DNA of 64,000 nucleotides from Kitasatospora humi (GTDB taxonomy: Bacteria > Actinomycetota > Actinomycetes > Streptomycetales > Streptomycetaceae), in contig NZ_JAJJPA010000010.1 of the NCBI RefSeq assembly GCF_020907985.1, forward strand, positions 62,001 to 126,000, in the 5' to 3' direction. The stretch's first letter is position 1. Every line of letters starts with the position of its first letter. The notes beneath the pieces are model-generated. The model made no database searches, was not told the DNA's origin, and saw nothing but the letters and a program-made list of their open reading frames with translations. Made by a program: the position numbers and the translations under genes. This document shows, piece after piece, positions 54,660 through 63,865 of the stretch.

Positions 54660-55742
54660 TCAGCGCTCGACCTCGCCGCGGATGAACTTCTCGACGTTCT
54701 CCTTGGCCTCGTCGTCGAAGTACTGGACCGGCGGCGACTTCATGAAGTAGGAGGACGCGGAGAGGATCGGGCCGCCGATGCCGCGGTCCTTGGCGATCTT
54801 CGCGGCGCGCAGCGCGTCGATGATCACGCCGGCCGAGTTCGGGGAGTCCCAGACCTCGAGCTTGTACTCCAGGTTCAGCGGGACGTCACCGAACGCGCGG
54901 CCCTCCAGGCGGACGTACGCCCACTTGCGGTCGTCCAGCCAGGCGACGTAGTCCGACGGACCGATGTGGACGTTCTTGGCGCCCAGGTCGCGGTCGCGGA
55001 TCTGCGAGGTGACGGCCTGGGTCTTGGAGATCTTCTTGGACTCCAGGCGCTCGCGCTCGAGCATGTTCTTGAAGTCCATGTTGCCGCCGACGTTCAGCTG
55101 CATGGTGCGCTCGAGGATGACACCGCGGTCCTCGAAGAGCTTGGCCATCACGCGGTGCGTGATGGTGGCGCCGACCTGCGACTTGATGTCGTCACCGACG
55201 ATCGGCACGCCGGCCTCGGTGAACTTGTCGGCCCACTCCTTGGTGCCGGCGATGAACACCGGCAGGGCGTTCACGAAGGCGACCTTGGCGTCGATGGCGC
55301 ACTGGGCGTAGAACTTGGCGGCGGCCTCGGAGCCCACCGGCAGGTAGCAGACCAGGACGTCGGCCTTGGTGTCCTTGAGGACCTGGACGACGTCGACCGG
55401 GGCCTCGTCCGACTCCTCGATGGTCTCCAGGTAGTACTTGCCCAGACCGTCGAGGGTGTGACCGCGCTGCACGGTGACGCCGGTCGGCGGCACGTCGCAG
55501 ATCTTGATGGTGTTGTTCTCGCTGGCGGTGATGGCGTGCGCCAGGTCCTGGCCGACCTTCTTGGCGTCGACGTCGAACGCCGCGACGAACTCCACGTCAC
55601 GGACGTGGTACTCGCCGAACTGCACGTGCATCAGGCCCGGGACCTTGCCGGCCGGGTCGGCGTCCTTGTAGTACTCGACACCCTGCACCAGCGACGCGGC
55701 GCAGTTGCCCACGCCCACGATGGCTACGCGAACCGAACCCAT
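54660..55742 (-). CDS. ino1: Inositol-3-phosphate synthase
   Basis: A 360-residue protein from ATG 55742 with GGGAG upstream. Motifs are the NAD site [96 protein letters not shown] and [12 protein letters not shown]. It is of actinobacterial length. It converts glucose 6-phosphate to inositol 3-phosphate, the first step towards inositol phospholipids and mycothiol. padR lies upstream. Confidence 0.97.
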   Translation of the reverse strand: MGSVRVAIVGVGNCAASLVQGVEYYKDADPAGKVPGLMHVQFGEYHVRDVEFVAAFDVDAKKVGQDLAHAITASENNTIKICDVPPTGVTVQRGHTLDGLGKYYLETIEESDEAPVDVVQVLKDTKADVLVCYLPVGSEAAAKFYAQCAIDAKVAFVNALPVFIAGTKEWADKFTEAGVPIVGDDIKSQVGATITHRVMAKLFEDRGVILERTMQLNVGGNMDFKNMLERERLESKKISKTQAVTSQIRDRDLGAKNVHIGPSDYVAWLDDRKWAYVRLEGRAFGDVPLNLEYKLEVWDSPNSAGVIIDALRAAKIAKDRGIGGPILSASSYFMKSPPVQYFDDEAKENVEKFIRGEVER

Positions 55743-55890
55743 TCCGGTTGCTCCCTGTGTACTCGTGAGGCTTCGCCGCGGAACGACGACCCTCGTGTGC
55801 ATCTCATCTGACTATCTGACGGGCGCGCACGGCGCCCAGGTCCACCGCGCGACGCGCGTAGCGAGCACGCGGGCGCGGTGGTGGCTCTCC

Positions 55891-56574
55891 CTATCCGGAG
55901 CGCCCCGGGCGGTCGTACGGTGACCGGGCCGGATCGGGGGATCCGTCCGCGTGGTCACGGCCGTCCGAAGTCTGCGGTGTGCCGGGTCCACCCGGCGGTG
56001 CGGCGGCCCGACCGGTCCGGTTGGCCCGCTCGGTCTCGATCAGCTCGTTGAGCCAGCGGACCTCGCGCTCCACCGATTCGAGACCGTGCCGCTGCAGTTC
56101 GAGGGTGTAGTCGTCGAACCGCTCGCGGGTGCGTGCGATCGAGGAGCGCATTCGCTCGAGGCGCTCCTCCAGCCGGCTGCGCCGGCCCTCCAGTACGCGC
56201 ATCCGCACTGCTCGGTCGGTCTGACCGAAGAACGCGAAGTGCACGCCGAAGTGCTCGTCCTCCCAGGCGTCCGGGCCGGAGTCGGCGAGCAGTTCCTCGA
56301 ACCGCTGCTTGCCCTCGGCGGAGAGCCGGTAGACGATCTTCGATCGCTTGCCGTTCAGCGCCGTGGCCGGGACGTACTGGGTGTCCGGGTTGTCCTCCAC
56401 CAGGAATCCCTGGGCGACCAGGCTCTTCAGGCACGGGTAGAGCGTGCCGTAGGAGAAGGCACGGAACGAACCGAGCAGCACGTTGAGGCGCTTGCGCAGC
56501 TCGTAACCGTGCATCGGGGCGTCGTGCAGCAGGCCGAGGACGGCGAACTCCAGCACTCCTGAGCGCCTGCTCAC
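55891..56574 (-). CDS. PadR family transcriptional regulator
   Basis: A 227-residue regulator. The N-terminal winged helix-turn-helix is LEFAVLGLLHDAPMHGYELR, with FRAFSYGTLYPCLKSLVAQG. The C-terminal coiled-coil dimerisation segment includes VRMRVLEGRRSRLEERLERM. The C-terminus is disordered and Pro/Gly/Asp-rich. PadR proteins often repress a neighbouring gene. Candidates here are itself and ino1 (149 bp downstream, same strand); binding to the palindrome at 56639-56665 is inferred. Confidence 0.92.
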   Translation of the reverse strand: MSRRSGVLEFAVLGLLHDAPMHGYELRKRLNVLLGSFRAFSYGTLYPCLKSLVAQGFLVEDNPDTQYVPATALNGKRSKIVYRLSAEGKQRFEELLADSGPDAWEDEHFGVHFAFFGQTDRAVRMRVLEGRRSRLEERLERMRSSIARTRERFDDYTLELQRHGLESVEREVRWLNELIETERANRTGRAAAPPGGPGTPQTSDGRDHADGSPDPARSPYDRPGRSG

Positions 56575-57007
56575 GCGGTCCGGCCTCCTTCCGACGGCTC
56601 CCGATTCGCCGCATCGCCACGGCTATGCCGCCGCGATGTATCGACTCGATATATCGAGAACGATAGGCCGGGGTCACGATTCGGGCAAGGGGGGCACGGG
56701 TGAATGTGATCACAGGAGTTCACAGCGTCATCTCCCGGGGGCGTTTCCGCTGATGGAGTGAGTTTCGGACGGCCGGTTCAAGGCCGACTCGGGGTGACTG
56801 GGCAACGGGCTCGTAATGATCTGACGGTGATTCATGAAGATTGCTGCGAAATGCCCGATTTATCTCTCATTCGTCATGCGTACGCTGTCGCGTGTGCACG
56901 AGGACCACCTCCGGGGAAGCGGGCCGGTACAAGGGCCTAGGGCGGTTGCGGGCATCGGAAGCAATCCTGCCGACGGGCGCTGACGCCTGGCCTAGGAGTT
57001 ACTGGAC
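56575..57007. other. Divergent control region of padR and PBP gene
   Basis: 433 bp without a gene I can support. It holds the operator-like palindrome at 56639-56665 and an AT-richer stretch at about 56810-56890, suitable for the rightward promoter. A TAGGAG ribosome site at 56993-56998 serves the penicillin-binding protein. Confidence 0.5.
56639..56665. promoter_or_regulatory. Operator-like palindrome upstream of padR
   Basis: The 14-bp perfect palindrome CTCGATATATCGAG (56645-56658) is flanked by TATCG on the left and CGATA on the right, in an AT-rich patch within very GC-rich DNA. It lies about 70-90 bp upstream of the padR start. Confidence 0.6.
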
Positions 57008-59815
57008 ATGAGCGAACACCGGCGACGGACGCCCGGTCAGGGCGGCGGCGAGCAGCCGCCGAACCGTCCGGGCGCGCGGCCGCATGGCTACGGCACCCCG
57101 CAGGAAGGGGCGCCGTCCTATGACATGCCCGGCCGCGCGGTACCCGGGAACCGCGCAGCCGGTCCGCGCGGCCCGCAGGGCATGCGGGAGACGAGTCAGC
57201 AGCCCCGGCTGACTAGGGCCGAGATGCGCAAGGCCGCCCAGAAGGGCGGCCGCCGGGGCCCGGAGGGCCCGGGTGGCCGCGGTCCGGCCGACGGCGGCGG
57301 CCGACGCGGCGGGGGCGGCGGCAAGCCGCCGGGCAAGAAGCGGTTCATCGACTACCCGCGCTGGGGCAAGCGCGGGGTCCGGCGCTGGCTGCCGTCCTGG
57401 AAGCTGGTGCTGTCGCTCTTCCTGATCTTCTTCGGCGGCGGCGTGGCGGCCGTCGGCACGGCCTACGAGATGACCACCGTGCCCCAGCTGAAGGACATAA
57501 ACCCGCCGCAGAACAACATCTACTACTGGGCCGACGGCTCGGAGATGACCCGGACCGGCCAGACCAACCGCCAGCTGGTGGACATCGGCGACATCAACAA
57601 GTCGATGCAGGACGCGGTGATCGCGGCCGAGAACGAGACCTTCCGCACCGACAGCGGCATCGACCCCAAGGGCATCGCCCGGGCCATCTACAACATGGCC
57701 TCCGGCCAGTCCACCCAGGGCGGCTCGACGATCACCCAGCAGTACGTGAAGAACGCCTACCTGAGCCAGGAGCAGACGGTCACCCGGAAGCTCAAGGAGA
57801 TGTTCATCACCCTGAAGCTCAGTCAGACGACGTCCAAGGACCAGATCCTGGACGGGTACCTGAACACCAGCTGGTTCGGCCGCAACTCCACCGGCATCCA
57901 GGCCGCCGCGCACTCGTACTACGGGGTGGAGGCCAAGGACCTGACCCCCTGCCAGAGCGCCATGCTGGCCGGTCTGCTGAAGGGCGCCGGCTACTACGAC
58001 CCGTCGCTCAGCGCCGCCAACCACGCCCGGATGTTCGGCACCCCCAGCGACCCGGCGAGCGGCCGCTGGGAGTGGATCCTCGGCAAGATGGTGCAGACCA
58101 AGGCCATCACCCAGGCCCAGATGGACCAGTGCACCAAGGCCGGACTGCCGGAGCCGATAAAGCAGGCGCCGTCCTCCAACCTGAACGGCCAGATCGGCTA
58201 CATCGTCGACACGGTCAACCAGTACATCGAGTCCAAGGACCCGTCGATCACCGATGCCAAGCTCGGTCACGGCGGCTACAACATCTACACCACCCTGCAG
58301 AAGGACAAGGTGGACATGCTGTCCAAGGCCGTCGACGACATGGCGAAGGCCAACCTGGACCCGGTCAAGCGCCCCTCGAACGACACCTTCGTGCAGGTCG
58401 GCGCCGCCTCGGTGGTACCGGGTGACGGTGCCTTGGTCGCCATCTACGGCGGTCCGGGCCAGGACAAGGGCCAGTACGCCAACAACGCCGACACCAGCGG
58501 TGTGCCGGTCGGCTCGACCTTCAAGCCCTACGTGCTGGCCACCGCGATGCAGGACGGCGTGCTGACCCAGACCGGTCCGGACGGCAAGCCGATGCGGATC
58601 AACGAGGACAGCCGCTACAACGCCGACGACCTGAGCACCATCCGCAAGCCGGACGGCTCGCTGGTGACCAACGCGGACGGCTCGGTCTTCCGCCAGCACA
58701 ACGACGAGCCCGGCAAGCAGGGCTACGTGACCCTGCGGGACGCGATGATCAACTCGTACAACGTGCCCTACGTGCAGCTCGGCGAGGACGTCGGCGACCC
58801 GAACGTGGCCAAGATGGCCGGCCTGATGATGAACCTCGACCCGGCGAAGGCGCCGCAGCTGGCGACCCAGAACACCGCGTCCTTCGCGATCGGCACCGGC
58901 ACCCCGAGCGCGATCCAGATGGCCTCCGGCTACTCGGTCTTCGCGGCCCGCGGTCAGCAGACCGACATGTACGCGGTGACCAAGGTCGAGTACCAGGGCC
59001 ACGAGCTGAGCACCCTCGCCAAGCCGGCCAAGAAGAAGGTGCTCGAGGAGGCGGTGGCCGACAACATCACCAGCGTGCTGCAGGACGTGGTGCAGAAGGG
59101 CACCGGTGTGAAGGCGCAGATCGGGCGGCCGGTGGCGGGCAAGACCGGTACCACCGACAAGGGCACCTCGGCCTGGTTCGACGGCTACACGCCGCAGCTG
59201 GCCACCGCGGTCGCCATGTTCCGCGAGGACCCGGCCCACCCCGGCCTGCAGTCGCTCATCGGCACCGGCGGCGGCAAGACGTTCTACGGTGGTGACCTGC
59301 CGACCGAGATCTGGGCCGACTACATGAAGGCCGCGCTGGCCAACACCCCGCCGGCGGACTTCCCCGACCCGGCTCCGGTCAACACCGAGGTCGACTCCTC
59401 GGGCGCGCCCAGCACCGCCTCGGCGTCCCCGTCGACCTCGTCCTCCCCGACGACCTCGCCCAGCGCCTCGGCGTCCACCCAGGCGCCGACCACGGCCCCG
59501 GCGACCACCCAGGCGCCGACTCCGACCAGCGCGCCGGAGACCTGCCTGCAGGGTCTGGACTGCACCACCGGCTCGCCGACCAGCAAGAGCCCGGGCGGTG
59601 GCAACGGCGGCGGCAACGGTGGCGGCAACGGCGGTGGCAACGGCGGCTGCGTGGGGCTGCTCTGCCCGCCGGACACCAGTACCCCGGCCTCGCCGCCGCC
59701 GCACCACGGCGGCTCCGGTGGTACCGGTGGCACCGGCGGCCCAGGTGGCCCCGGCGGCACCGGGCCCACCGGCGGCAGCACGCCCACCGGGGCCGCCAAC
59801 CCGGCCGGCGGCTGA
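57008..59815 (+). CDS. Class A penicillin-binding protein (glycosyltransferase and transpeptidase)
   Basis: A 935-residue bifunctional enzyme. A basic, Gly-rich cytoplasmic N-terminus (about 1-130) and one membrane helix (about 135-155, LVLSLFLIFFGGGVAAVGTA) come first. The GT51 domain (about 195-370) has AVIAAENETFRTDSGIDPKG, QGGSTITQQYVKN and KLKEMFITLKLSQTTSKDQI. The transpeptidase has SxxK in VGSTFKPYVLAT, SxN in NSYNVPYVQLGED and KTGTT. A Ser/Pro/Thr and Gly-rich tail (repeated GGGN units and a Cys pair) follows. It polymerises and cross-links peptidoglycan. The TAGGAG site 10 bp upstream supports ATG 57008. Confidence 0.96.
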   Translation: MSEHRRRTPGQGGGEQPPNRPGARPHGYGTPQEGAPSYDMPGRAVPGNRAAGPRGPQGMRETSQQPRLTRAEMRKAAQKGGRRGPEGPGGRGPADGGGRRGGGGGKPPGKKRFIDYPRWGKRGVRRWLPSWKLVLSLFLIFFGGGVAAVGTAYEMTTVPQLKDINPPQNNIYYWADGSEMTRTGQTNRQLVDIGDINKSMQDAVIAAENETFRTDSGIDPKGIARAIYNMASGQSTQGGSTITQQYVKNAYLSQEQTVTRKLKEMFITLKLSQTTSKDQILDGYLNTSWFGRNSTGIQAAAHSYYGVEAKDLTPCQSAMLAGLLKGAGYYDPSLSAANHARMFGTPSDPASGRWEWILGKMVQTKAITQAQMDQCTKAGLPEPIKQAPSSNLNGQIGYIVDTVNQYIESKDPSITDAKLGHGGYNIYTTLQKDKVDMLSKAVDDMAKANLDPVKRPSNDTFVQVGAASVVPGDGALVAIYGGPGQDKGQYANNADTSGVPVGSTFKPYVLATAMQDGVLTQTGPDGKPMRINEDSRYNADDLSTIRKPDGSLVTNADGSVFRQHNDEPGKQGYVTLRDAMINSYNVPYVQLGEDVGDPNVAKMAGLMMNLDPAKAPQLATQNTASFAIGTGTPSAIQMASGYSVFAARGQQTDMYAVTKVEYQGHELSTLAKPAKKKVLEEAVADNITSVLQDVVQKGTGVKAQIGRPVAGKTGTTDKGTSAWFDGYTPQLATAVAMFREDPAHPGLQSLIGTGGGKTFYGGDLPTEIWADYMKAALANTPPADFPDPAPVNTEVDSSGAPSTASASPSTSSSPTTSPSASASTQAPTTAPATTQAPTPTSAPETCLQGLDCTTGSPTSKSPGGGNGGGNGGGNGGGNGGCVGLLCPPDTSTPASPPPHHGGSGGTGGTGGPGGPGGTGPTGGSTPTGAANPAGG

Positions 59816-59831
59816 CCCCGCACCACATCCC

Positions 59832-59865
59832 CCTGCGGCCCCGCTCCTCGGAGCGGGGCCGCAGG
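59832..59865 (+). terminator. Terminator of the PBP gene
   Basis: A perfect 15-bp stem CCTGCGGCCCCGCTC (59832-59846) with GAGCGGGGCCGCAGG (59851-59865) around CTCG, followed by CCTTT. Confidence 0.9.
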
Positions 59866-59930
59866 CCTTTCCGGCACCACCACGGGCCGGTCCTCGTCGG
59901 ATCGGCGGCGCGTGCGGCAGTATGTCGGCC

Positions 59931-61586
59931 ATGACGTCCAGCACGCGCGACCAGACCGCCGCCGAGGCCGTCCCGGTCCAGCCGCAAGGCCCGCTGTCCA
60001 ACACCGTGGTCGTCCCCGCGGACGAGGACCCGGTCTCGGCGGCCGGCAGCGAGCTGATCGGCGGCCCGCCCGGGCGCCGGGCGCTGCTCGGGGTCTCCTG
60101 GTGGATCCCGGCCCGCTTCCTGGCGCTGGCCACCGTGCTCACCTACTGCCTCGGCCTGGTCCAGAAGCTGCCCTGCTACACCAGCGGCTGGTTCTACGGC
60201 GCCACCAGCCAGTACACCCACGCCTGCTACAGCGACATCCCGCACCTCTACACCGCCCGCGGCCTGGCCGACGGCCTGCACCCGTACCTCGACCAGATCC
60301 CCATGCCCACCCCGGACATGAAGTTCCTGGAGTACCCGGTGCTGACCGGTCTGTTCATGCAGATCGCCGGCTGGCTGACCCCCACCACCGGGGCGATCCA
60401 GGGTCGCGAGCAGTGGTTCTGGCTGGTCAACGCCGCCATGCTGCTGATCTGCGCGGTGGTCACGGTGGTCGCGCTCTCCCGCACCCACCGCCGCCGCCCG
60501 TGGGACGCGCTGCTCTTCGCGCTGGCCCCGGCGCTGGCGCTGAACGCCACCATCAACTGGGACCTGCTAGCGGTCGCGCTGACCGCCGTCGCGATGGCCC
60601 AGTGGTCGCGCAGCCGCCCGGTCTGGGCCGGGGTCTTCATCGGCCTGGCCACTGCCGCCAAGTTCTACCCGCTGCTGCTGCTCGGCCCGCTGCTGGTGCT
60701 CTGCTGGCGGGCCGGCCGCTGGCGGGCCTTCGGCCAGGCCGCCGGTGCCGCCGTCGGCGCCTGGCTGGTGGTCAACCTGCCGATCATGATCGCCAGCTGG
60801 GACGGCTGGAAGACCTTCTACACCTTCAGCCAGAGCCGCAAGGAGGACTTCGGCTCGTTCTGGATGATCCTCATGCAGGACCGCAACCAGTCGCTGGACA
60901 CCCTGAACAGCTGGATCGCGGGGCTGCTGATCGGGCTCTGCCTGATGATCGGCTGGCTGGCGCTGACCGCCCCGCGGCGGCCCCGCTACGCCCAGCTGGT
61001 CTTCCTGGTGGTGGCCGTGTTCGTGCTCACCAACAAGGTCTACTCGCCGCAGTACGTGCTCTGGCTGCTGCCGCTGGCGGTGCTGGCCCGGCCGCGCTGG
61101 CGCGACTTCCTCGTCTGGCAGGCCTGCGAGGTGCTCTACTACCTCGGCATCTGGTCATACCTGGCCTACAGCGGAGATGCCAAGCAGCACGGGATCGGCC
61201 AGGACTGGTACCACTTCGCGATCATCCTGCACCTGGCCGGCACGTTCTACCTGTGCGTGATGGTGGTCCGCGACATCCTGCGCCCGGAATGCGACCCGGT
61301 GCGCTGGGACGGCAGCGACGATCCGTCGGGCGGGGTGCTGGACTTCGCGCCGGACGCGTTCGTGCTGGGTGCCGCCCGCCGGCTGCGCGACCGGGCGCTC
61401 CACGCCGTCTACGTCCCGACCGCCCCGGTCGACGGGGTGGTGGACTGGTCGGCACCCCGGGAAACCCCGGTGGACGCGCCCCGGGACGCGCCGGGGGACG
61501 TCCACGGCGACGCGCCGGTGGAGGAGCTGTCGGTGGCCGTCGAGGAGTGGGGGCCCGCCGGGTCCGACGGCAGCGCCCGGGCCTGA
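59931..61586 (+). CDS. GT87-type polyprenyl-sugar glycosyltransferase
   Basis: A 551-residue polytopic protein from ATG 59931; ATG 59922 is also possible. After a cytoplasmic N-terminus of about 60 residues there are roughly ten hydrophobic segments. Key pieces are CYSDIPHLYTARGLADGLHP, FLEYPVLTGLFMQIAGWLTP, NWDLLAVALTAVAMAQWSR, GLATAAKFYPLLLLGPLLVL and VYSPQYVLWLLPLAVLARPR, the pattern of DUF2029/GT87 mannosyltransferases that use polyprenyl-phosphate sugars outside the membrane. The final 70 residues are low-complexity and read antisense to the alanine-racemase-like gene (178-bp convergent overlap). Confidence 0.88.
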   Translation: MTSSTRDQTAAEAVPVQPQGPLSNTVVVPADEDPVSAAGSELIGGPPGRRALLGVSWWIPARFLALATVLTYCLGLVQKLPCYTSGWFYGATSQYTHACYSDIPHLYTARGLADGLHPYLDQIPMPTPDMKFLEYPVLTGLFMQIAGWLTPTTGAIQGREQWFWLVNAAMLLICAVVTVVALSRTHRRRPWDALLFALAPALALNATINWDLLAVALTAVAMAQWSRSRPVWAGVFIGLATAAKFYPLLLLGPLLVLCWRAGRWRAFGQAAGAAVGAWLVVNLPIMIASWDGWKTFYTFSQSRKEDFGSFWMILMQDRNQSLDTLNSWIAGLLIGLCLMIGWLALTAPRRPRYAQLVFLVVAVFVLTNKVYSPQYVLWLLPLAVLARPRWRDFLVWQACEVLYYLGIWSYLAYSGDAKQHGIGQDWYHFAIILHLAGTFYLCVMVVRDILRPECDPVRWDGSDDPSGGVLDFAPDAFVLGAARRLRDRALHAVYVPTAPVDGVVDWSAPRETPVDAPRDAPGDVHGDAPVEELSVAVEEWGPAGSDGSARA

Positions 61587-62665
61587 CGGTCGAGCACCCG
61601 GTCGAAGTGGGTGGTGGTGTGCCGCACGGTCACCACCAGCTCGTCCCCCACCACCGGCGGCTTGGCGCCGCCGGGCAGGAAGAGGATGCTCACCTGCATG
61701 TGCGGCGGCTCGGCGAACCACAGCTGGCGGCCGCCCCACTGGTACGGCGACAGGGTCCGGTTGACGGTGGCCAGTCCGGCCTTGGCGATGCCCTTGAGCC
61801 GGGGCAGCATCCCGTGCAGGTACTTGGGGGCCTCCATGCCGATGCCGTGGGCGGTGCCGCCGGAGACCACCAGCAGGTGCCCGTCGGCCGGCGCCCGGTG
61901 CTGCCGGTAGCCGTACCGCTCCCCCCGGCGCACCGGGGTCACGTCCAGCACGGCGGCCCGCGCCTCCAGCGCCGCCACGTCGCCCAGCCACAGCCGGGTG
62001 CCGATCCGGGAGCGGAACACCGTGCGCGGGTGGTGGCCGGCCAGCTCGGCCACTCCGGCGGCGCTCAGGTGGCTGAGGTAGACGGTTCCGGCCGGCAGCC
62101 CGGCCCCGGTGATCGCGGCCACCCAGTCGGCCACCTCGGCGACCGGGCTGCTGCGGTCCGGCCGGTCCAGCGGCAGGTGCAGCGCGAAGCCCTCGATCGT
62201 CCCCCCGCCACCGGTCGACGAGCACGTCCCGTCCGCCGGGCCGGCGGCCTGCGCGCAGTGCGCCAGGTCGGCCCGGGCGATCCCGTGCCGGCGCATGCCG
62301 GTCATGCACTCCACCACCACCCGGGCCCCCGCCAGCGCCCGCAGCGCCTCCAGGCCGGCCACGGTGCGCAGCACCCTGCGCCCGTCGTCGGGTCGGGGCA
62401 GTGCCACGGTCGGCTCGCCGACCCGGTACGGGGTGAGCACCAGCACCTCGCCCGGATAGCCGGCGGCGAGCACCTCGGCGGCCTCGGCGGCGGTGCCGAC
62501 CGCCAGCAGGTCGCTCCCCAGCAGCTGCGCCTCCTGCGCCAGCCGCAGGTTGCCCAGTCCGTAGCCGTTGCCCTTCGCCACCGGCACGAGGCCCGGGAAC
62601 TCGGCCAGCAGGGCGCGCTGGTGGGCCCGCCAGCGGTCGGTGTCCACGTACAGCGAAAGGCTCAT
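61409..62665 (-). CDS. Alanine racemase-like PLP enzyme
   Basis: A 418-residue protein. The PLP-binding segment LVPVAKGNGYGLG carries the Schiff-base Lys (AKGNGYG) at the expected place. A TIM-barrel-like N-domain follows with VGTAAEAAEVLAAGYPGEVL, VECMTGMRRHGIA, YLSHLSAAGVAELAGHHPRT and FRSRIGTRLWLGD. The usual C-domain Tyr motif (GYGDG) is not obvious; VRRGERYGYRQHRAPADGHL lies near it. The Ser/Thr/Pro-rich C-terminus is antisense to the GT87 gene. It is encoded 82 bp downstream of a Fem aminoacyltransferase, suggesting a role in peptidoglycan amino acids. The substrate is not certain. Confidence 0.82.
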   Translation of the reverse strand: MSLSLYVDTDRWRAHQRALLAEFPGLVPVAKGNGYGLGNLRLAQEAQLLGSDLLAVGTAAEAAEVLAAGYPGEVLVLTPYRVGEPTVALPRPDDGRRVLRTVAGLEALRALAGARVVVECMTGMRRHGIARADLAHCAQAAGPADGTCSSTGGGGTIEGFALHLPLDRPDRSSPVAEVADWVAAITGAGLPAGTVYLSHLSAAGVAELAGHHPRTVFRSRIGTRLWLGDVAALEARAAVLDVTPVRRGERYGYRQHRAPADGHLLVVSGGTAHGIGMEAPKYLHGMLPRLKGIAKAGLATVNRTLSPYQWGGRQLWFAEPPHMQVSILFLPGGAKPPVVGDELVVTVRHTTTHFDRVLDRQARALPSDPAGPHSSTATDSSSTGASPWTSPGASRGASTGVSRGADQSTTPSTGAVGT

Positions 62666-62681
62666 GGTGCGCTCCCTGCGG

Positions 62682-62710
62682 TGGGGGCGCCCCCGGCCGG
62701 AGGCTGGGGG
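62682..62710. repeat. G/C-rich hairpin repeat element, copy 2
   Basis: A relative of the element at 3374-3402 with the same length and three or four changes. CCCCCGGCC (62690-62698) pairs with GGCTGGGGG (62702-62710), one G-T wobble. It lies between the fem gene and the racemase-like gene. Confidence 0.6.
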
Positions 62711-62746
62711 CGGGGTGGTGCGGTGCTGCGGCTGGGGCGGGCCCGG

Positions 62747-63865
62747 TCAGCGGCGCGACATGTAGAGGTCCAGCGCCTTGTGCAGCAGCTTGTTGACCGG
62801 GAAGTCCCATTCGCCCAGGTACTCGGCGGCCTGGCCACCCGTGCCCAGTTTGAACTGGATCAGCCCGTAGAGCGGGTCGTCCTCCTCCAGCGTGTCGCTG
62901 ATCCCGCGCATGTCGTAGACGCCGGCACCCAGCGCGTAGGCGTCCCGGATCATCCGCCACTGGACGGCGTTGGAGGGTTTGACCTCGCGCTTGTGGTTGG
63001 CCGAGGCGCCGTAGGAGTACCAGACGTGCTGCCCGACGGTCAGCATGGTGGTCGCGGCCAGCGGCTCGCCCTCGTGGTAGCCCAGGTAGAGCCGCATCCG
63101 GTTGGGGTCCTCGGCGGTGAGCACCTGCCACTGGCGCTGGAAGTAGTCCAGCGGGCGCGGGGTGAACCCGTCCCGCTCGGCGGTCATCAGGTAGAGCCGG
63201 TGGAAGACCGGCAGGTCGTCGTAGCCGCCCTGGACCACCTCGACGCCGCTCTTCTCGGCCTTCTTGATGTTGCGCCGCCACAGCTGGTTGAAGTTGCGCT
63301 GGATGTCGTCCAGCGAGCGGTTGGCCAGCGGCACCTGGAAGACGTAGCGCGGCTGGACGTCGCCGAAGCCGGCGCCGCCGTCCTCGCCCTGCCGCCAGCC
63401 GGCCTTGCGCAGCCGCTCGGCCACCGCGAAGGCCCGCGGCTCGTACCAGTCCGGGTCCACGTCGCGCAGCCGCTTGGCCTGTCCGCCGGCCACCGCCTCC
63501 TTGATGGTCGCGGCGCCCCAGCGGCGGATCACCACCGGCGGACCGATCTTCACCGAGAAGGCCCCCTGCTCCTTCAGGTGGTCCAGCATCGGGTGCAGCC
63601 AGCGGTCCAGGTCCTGGTCGAACCAGTCGATCACCGGGCCCTCGGGCAGGTAGGCCAGGTAGCGCTTGAGCTTGGGCAGCTGCCGGTAGAGCACCAGGCC
63701 GGTGCCGACCAGCGTGTTGGCGGCGTCGAACCAGCCGATCGACTCGTGGCGCCATTCCGACTTGACCTCGCCCCAGGAGGGCACCTGCATGTGGCTGACG
63801 GAGGGCCGACCGCGCACGAAGGCGAGGTGCTCCTCACGGGTGATCGTCCTCAGACGCAGGCTCAT
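62747..63865 (-). CDS. femX: FemX/FemAB-family aminoacyltransferase
   Basis: A 372-residue protein from ATG 63865. It belongs to the lipid II aminoacyl (Fem/MurM) family: MQVPSWGEVKSEWRHESIGW, LKRYLAYLPEGPVIDWFDQD, NLQ-like QLWRRNIKKAEKSGVEVVQGG, and MTAERDGFTPRPLDYFQRQW, with YSYGASANHKREVKPSNAVQ and MRGISDTLEEDDPLYGLIQF in the C-terminal GNAT subdomain. In streptomycetes FemX adds the first glycine to the L,L-diaminopimelate of lipid II. A GGGAG site lies upstream. The rest of the window (63866-64000) shows no gene. Confidence 0.93.
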   Translation of the reverse strand: MSLRLRTITREEHLAFVRGRPSVSHMQVPSWGEVKSEWRHESIGWFDAANTLVGTGLVLYRQLPKLKRYLAYLPEGPVIDWFDQDLDRWLHPMLDHLKEQGAFSVKIGPPVVIRRWGAATIKEAVAGGQAKRLRDVDPDWYEPRAFAVAERLRKAGWRQGEDGGAGFGDVQPRYVFQVPLANRSLDDIQRNFNQLWRRNIKKAEKSGVEVVQGGYDDLPVFHRLYLMTAERDGFTPRPLDYFQRQWQVLTAEDPNRMRLYLGYHEGEPLAATTMLTVGQHVWYSYGASANHKREVKPSNAVQWRMIRDAYALGAGVYDMRGISDTLEEDDPLYGLIQFKLGTGGQAAEYLGEWDFPVNKLLHKALDLYMSRR

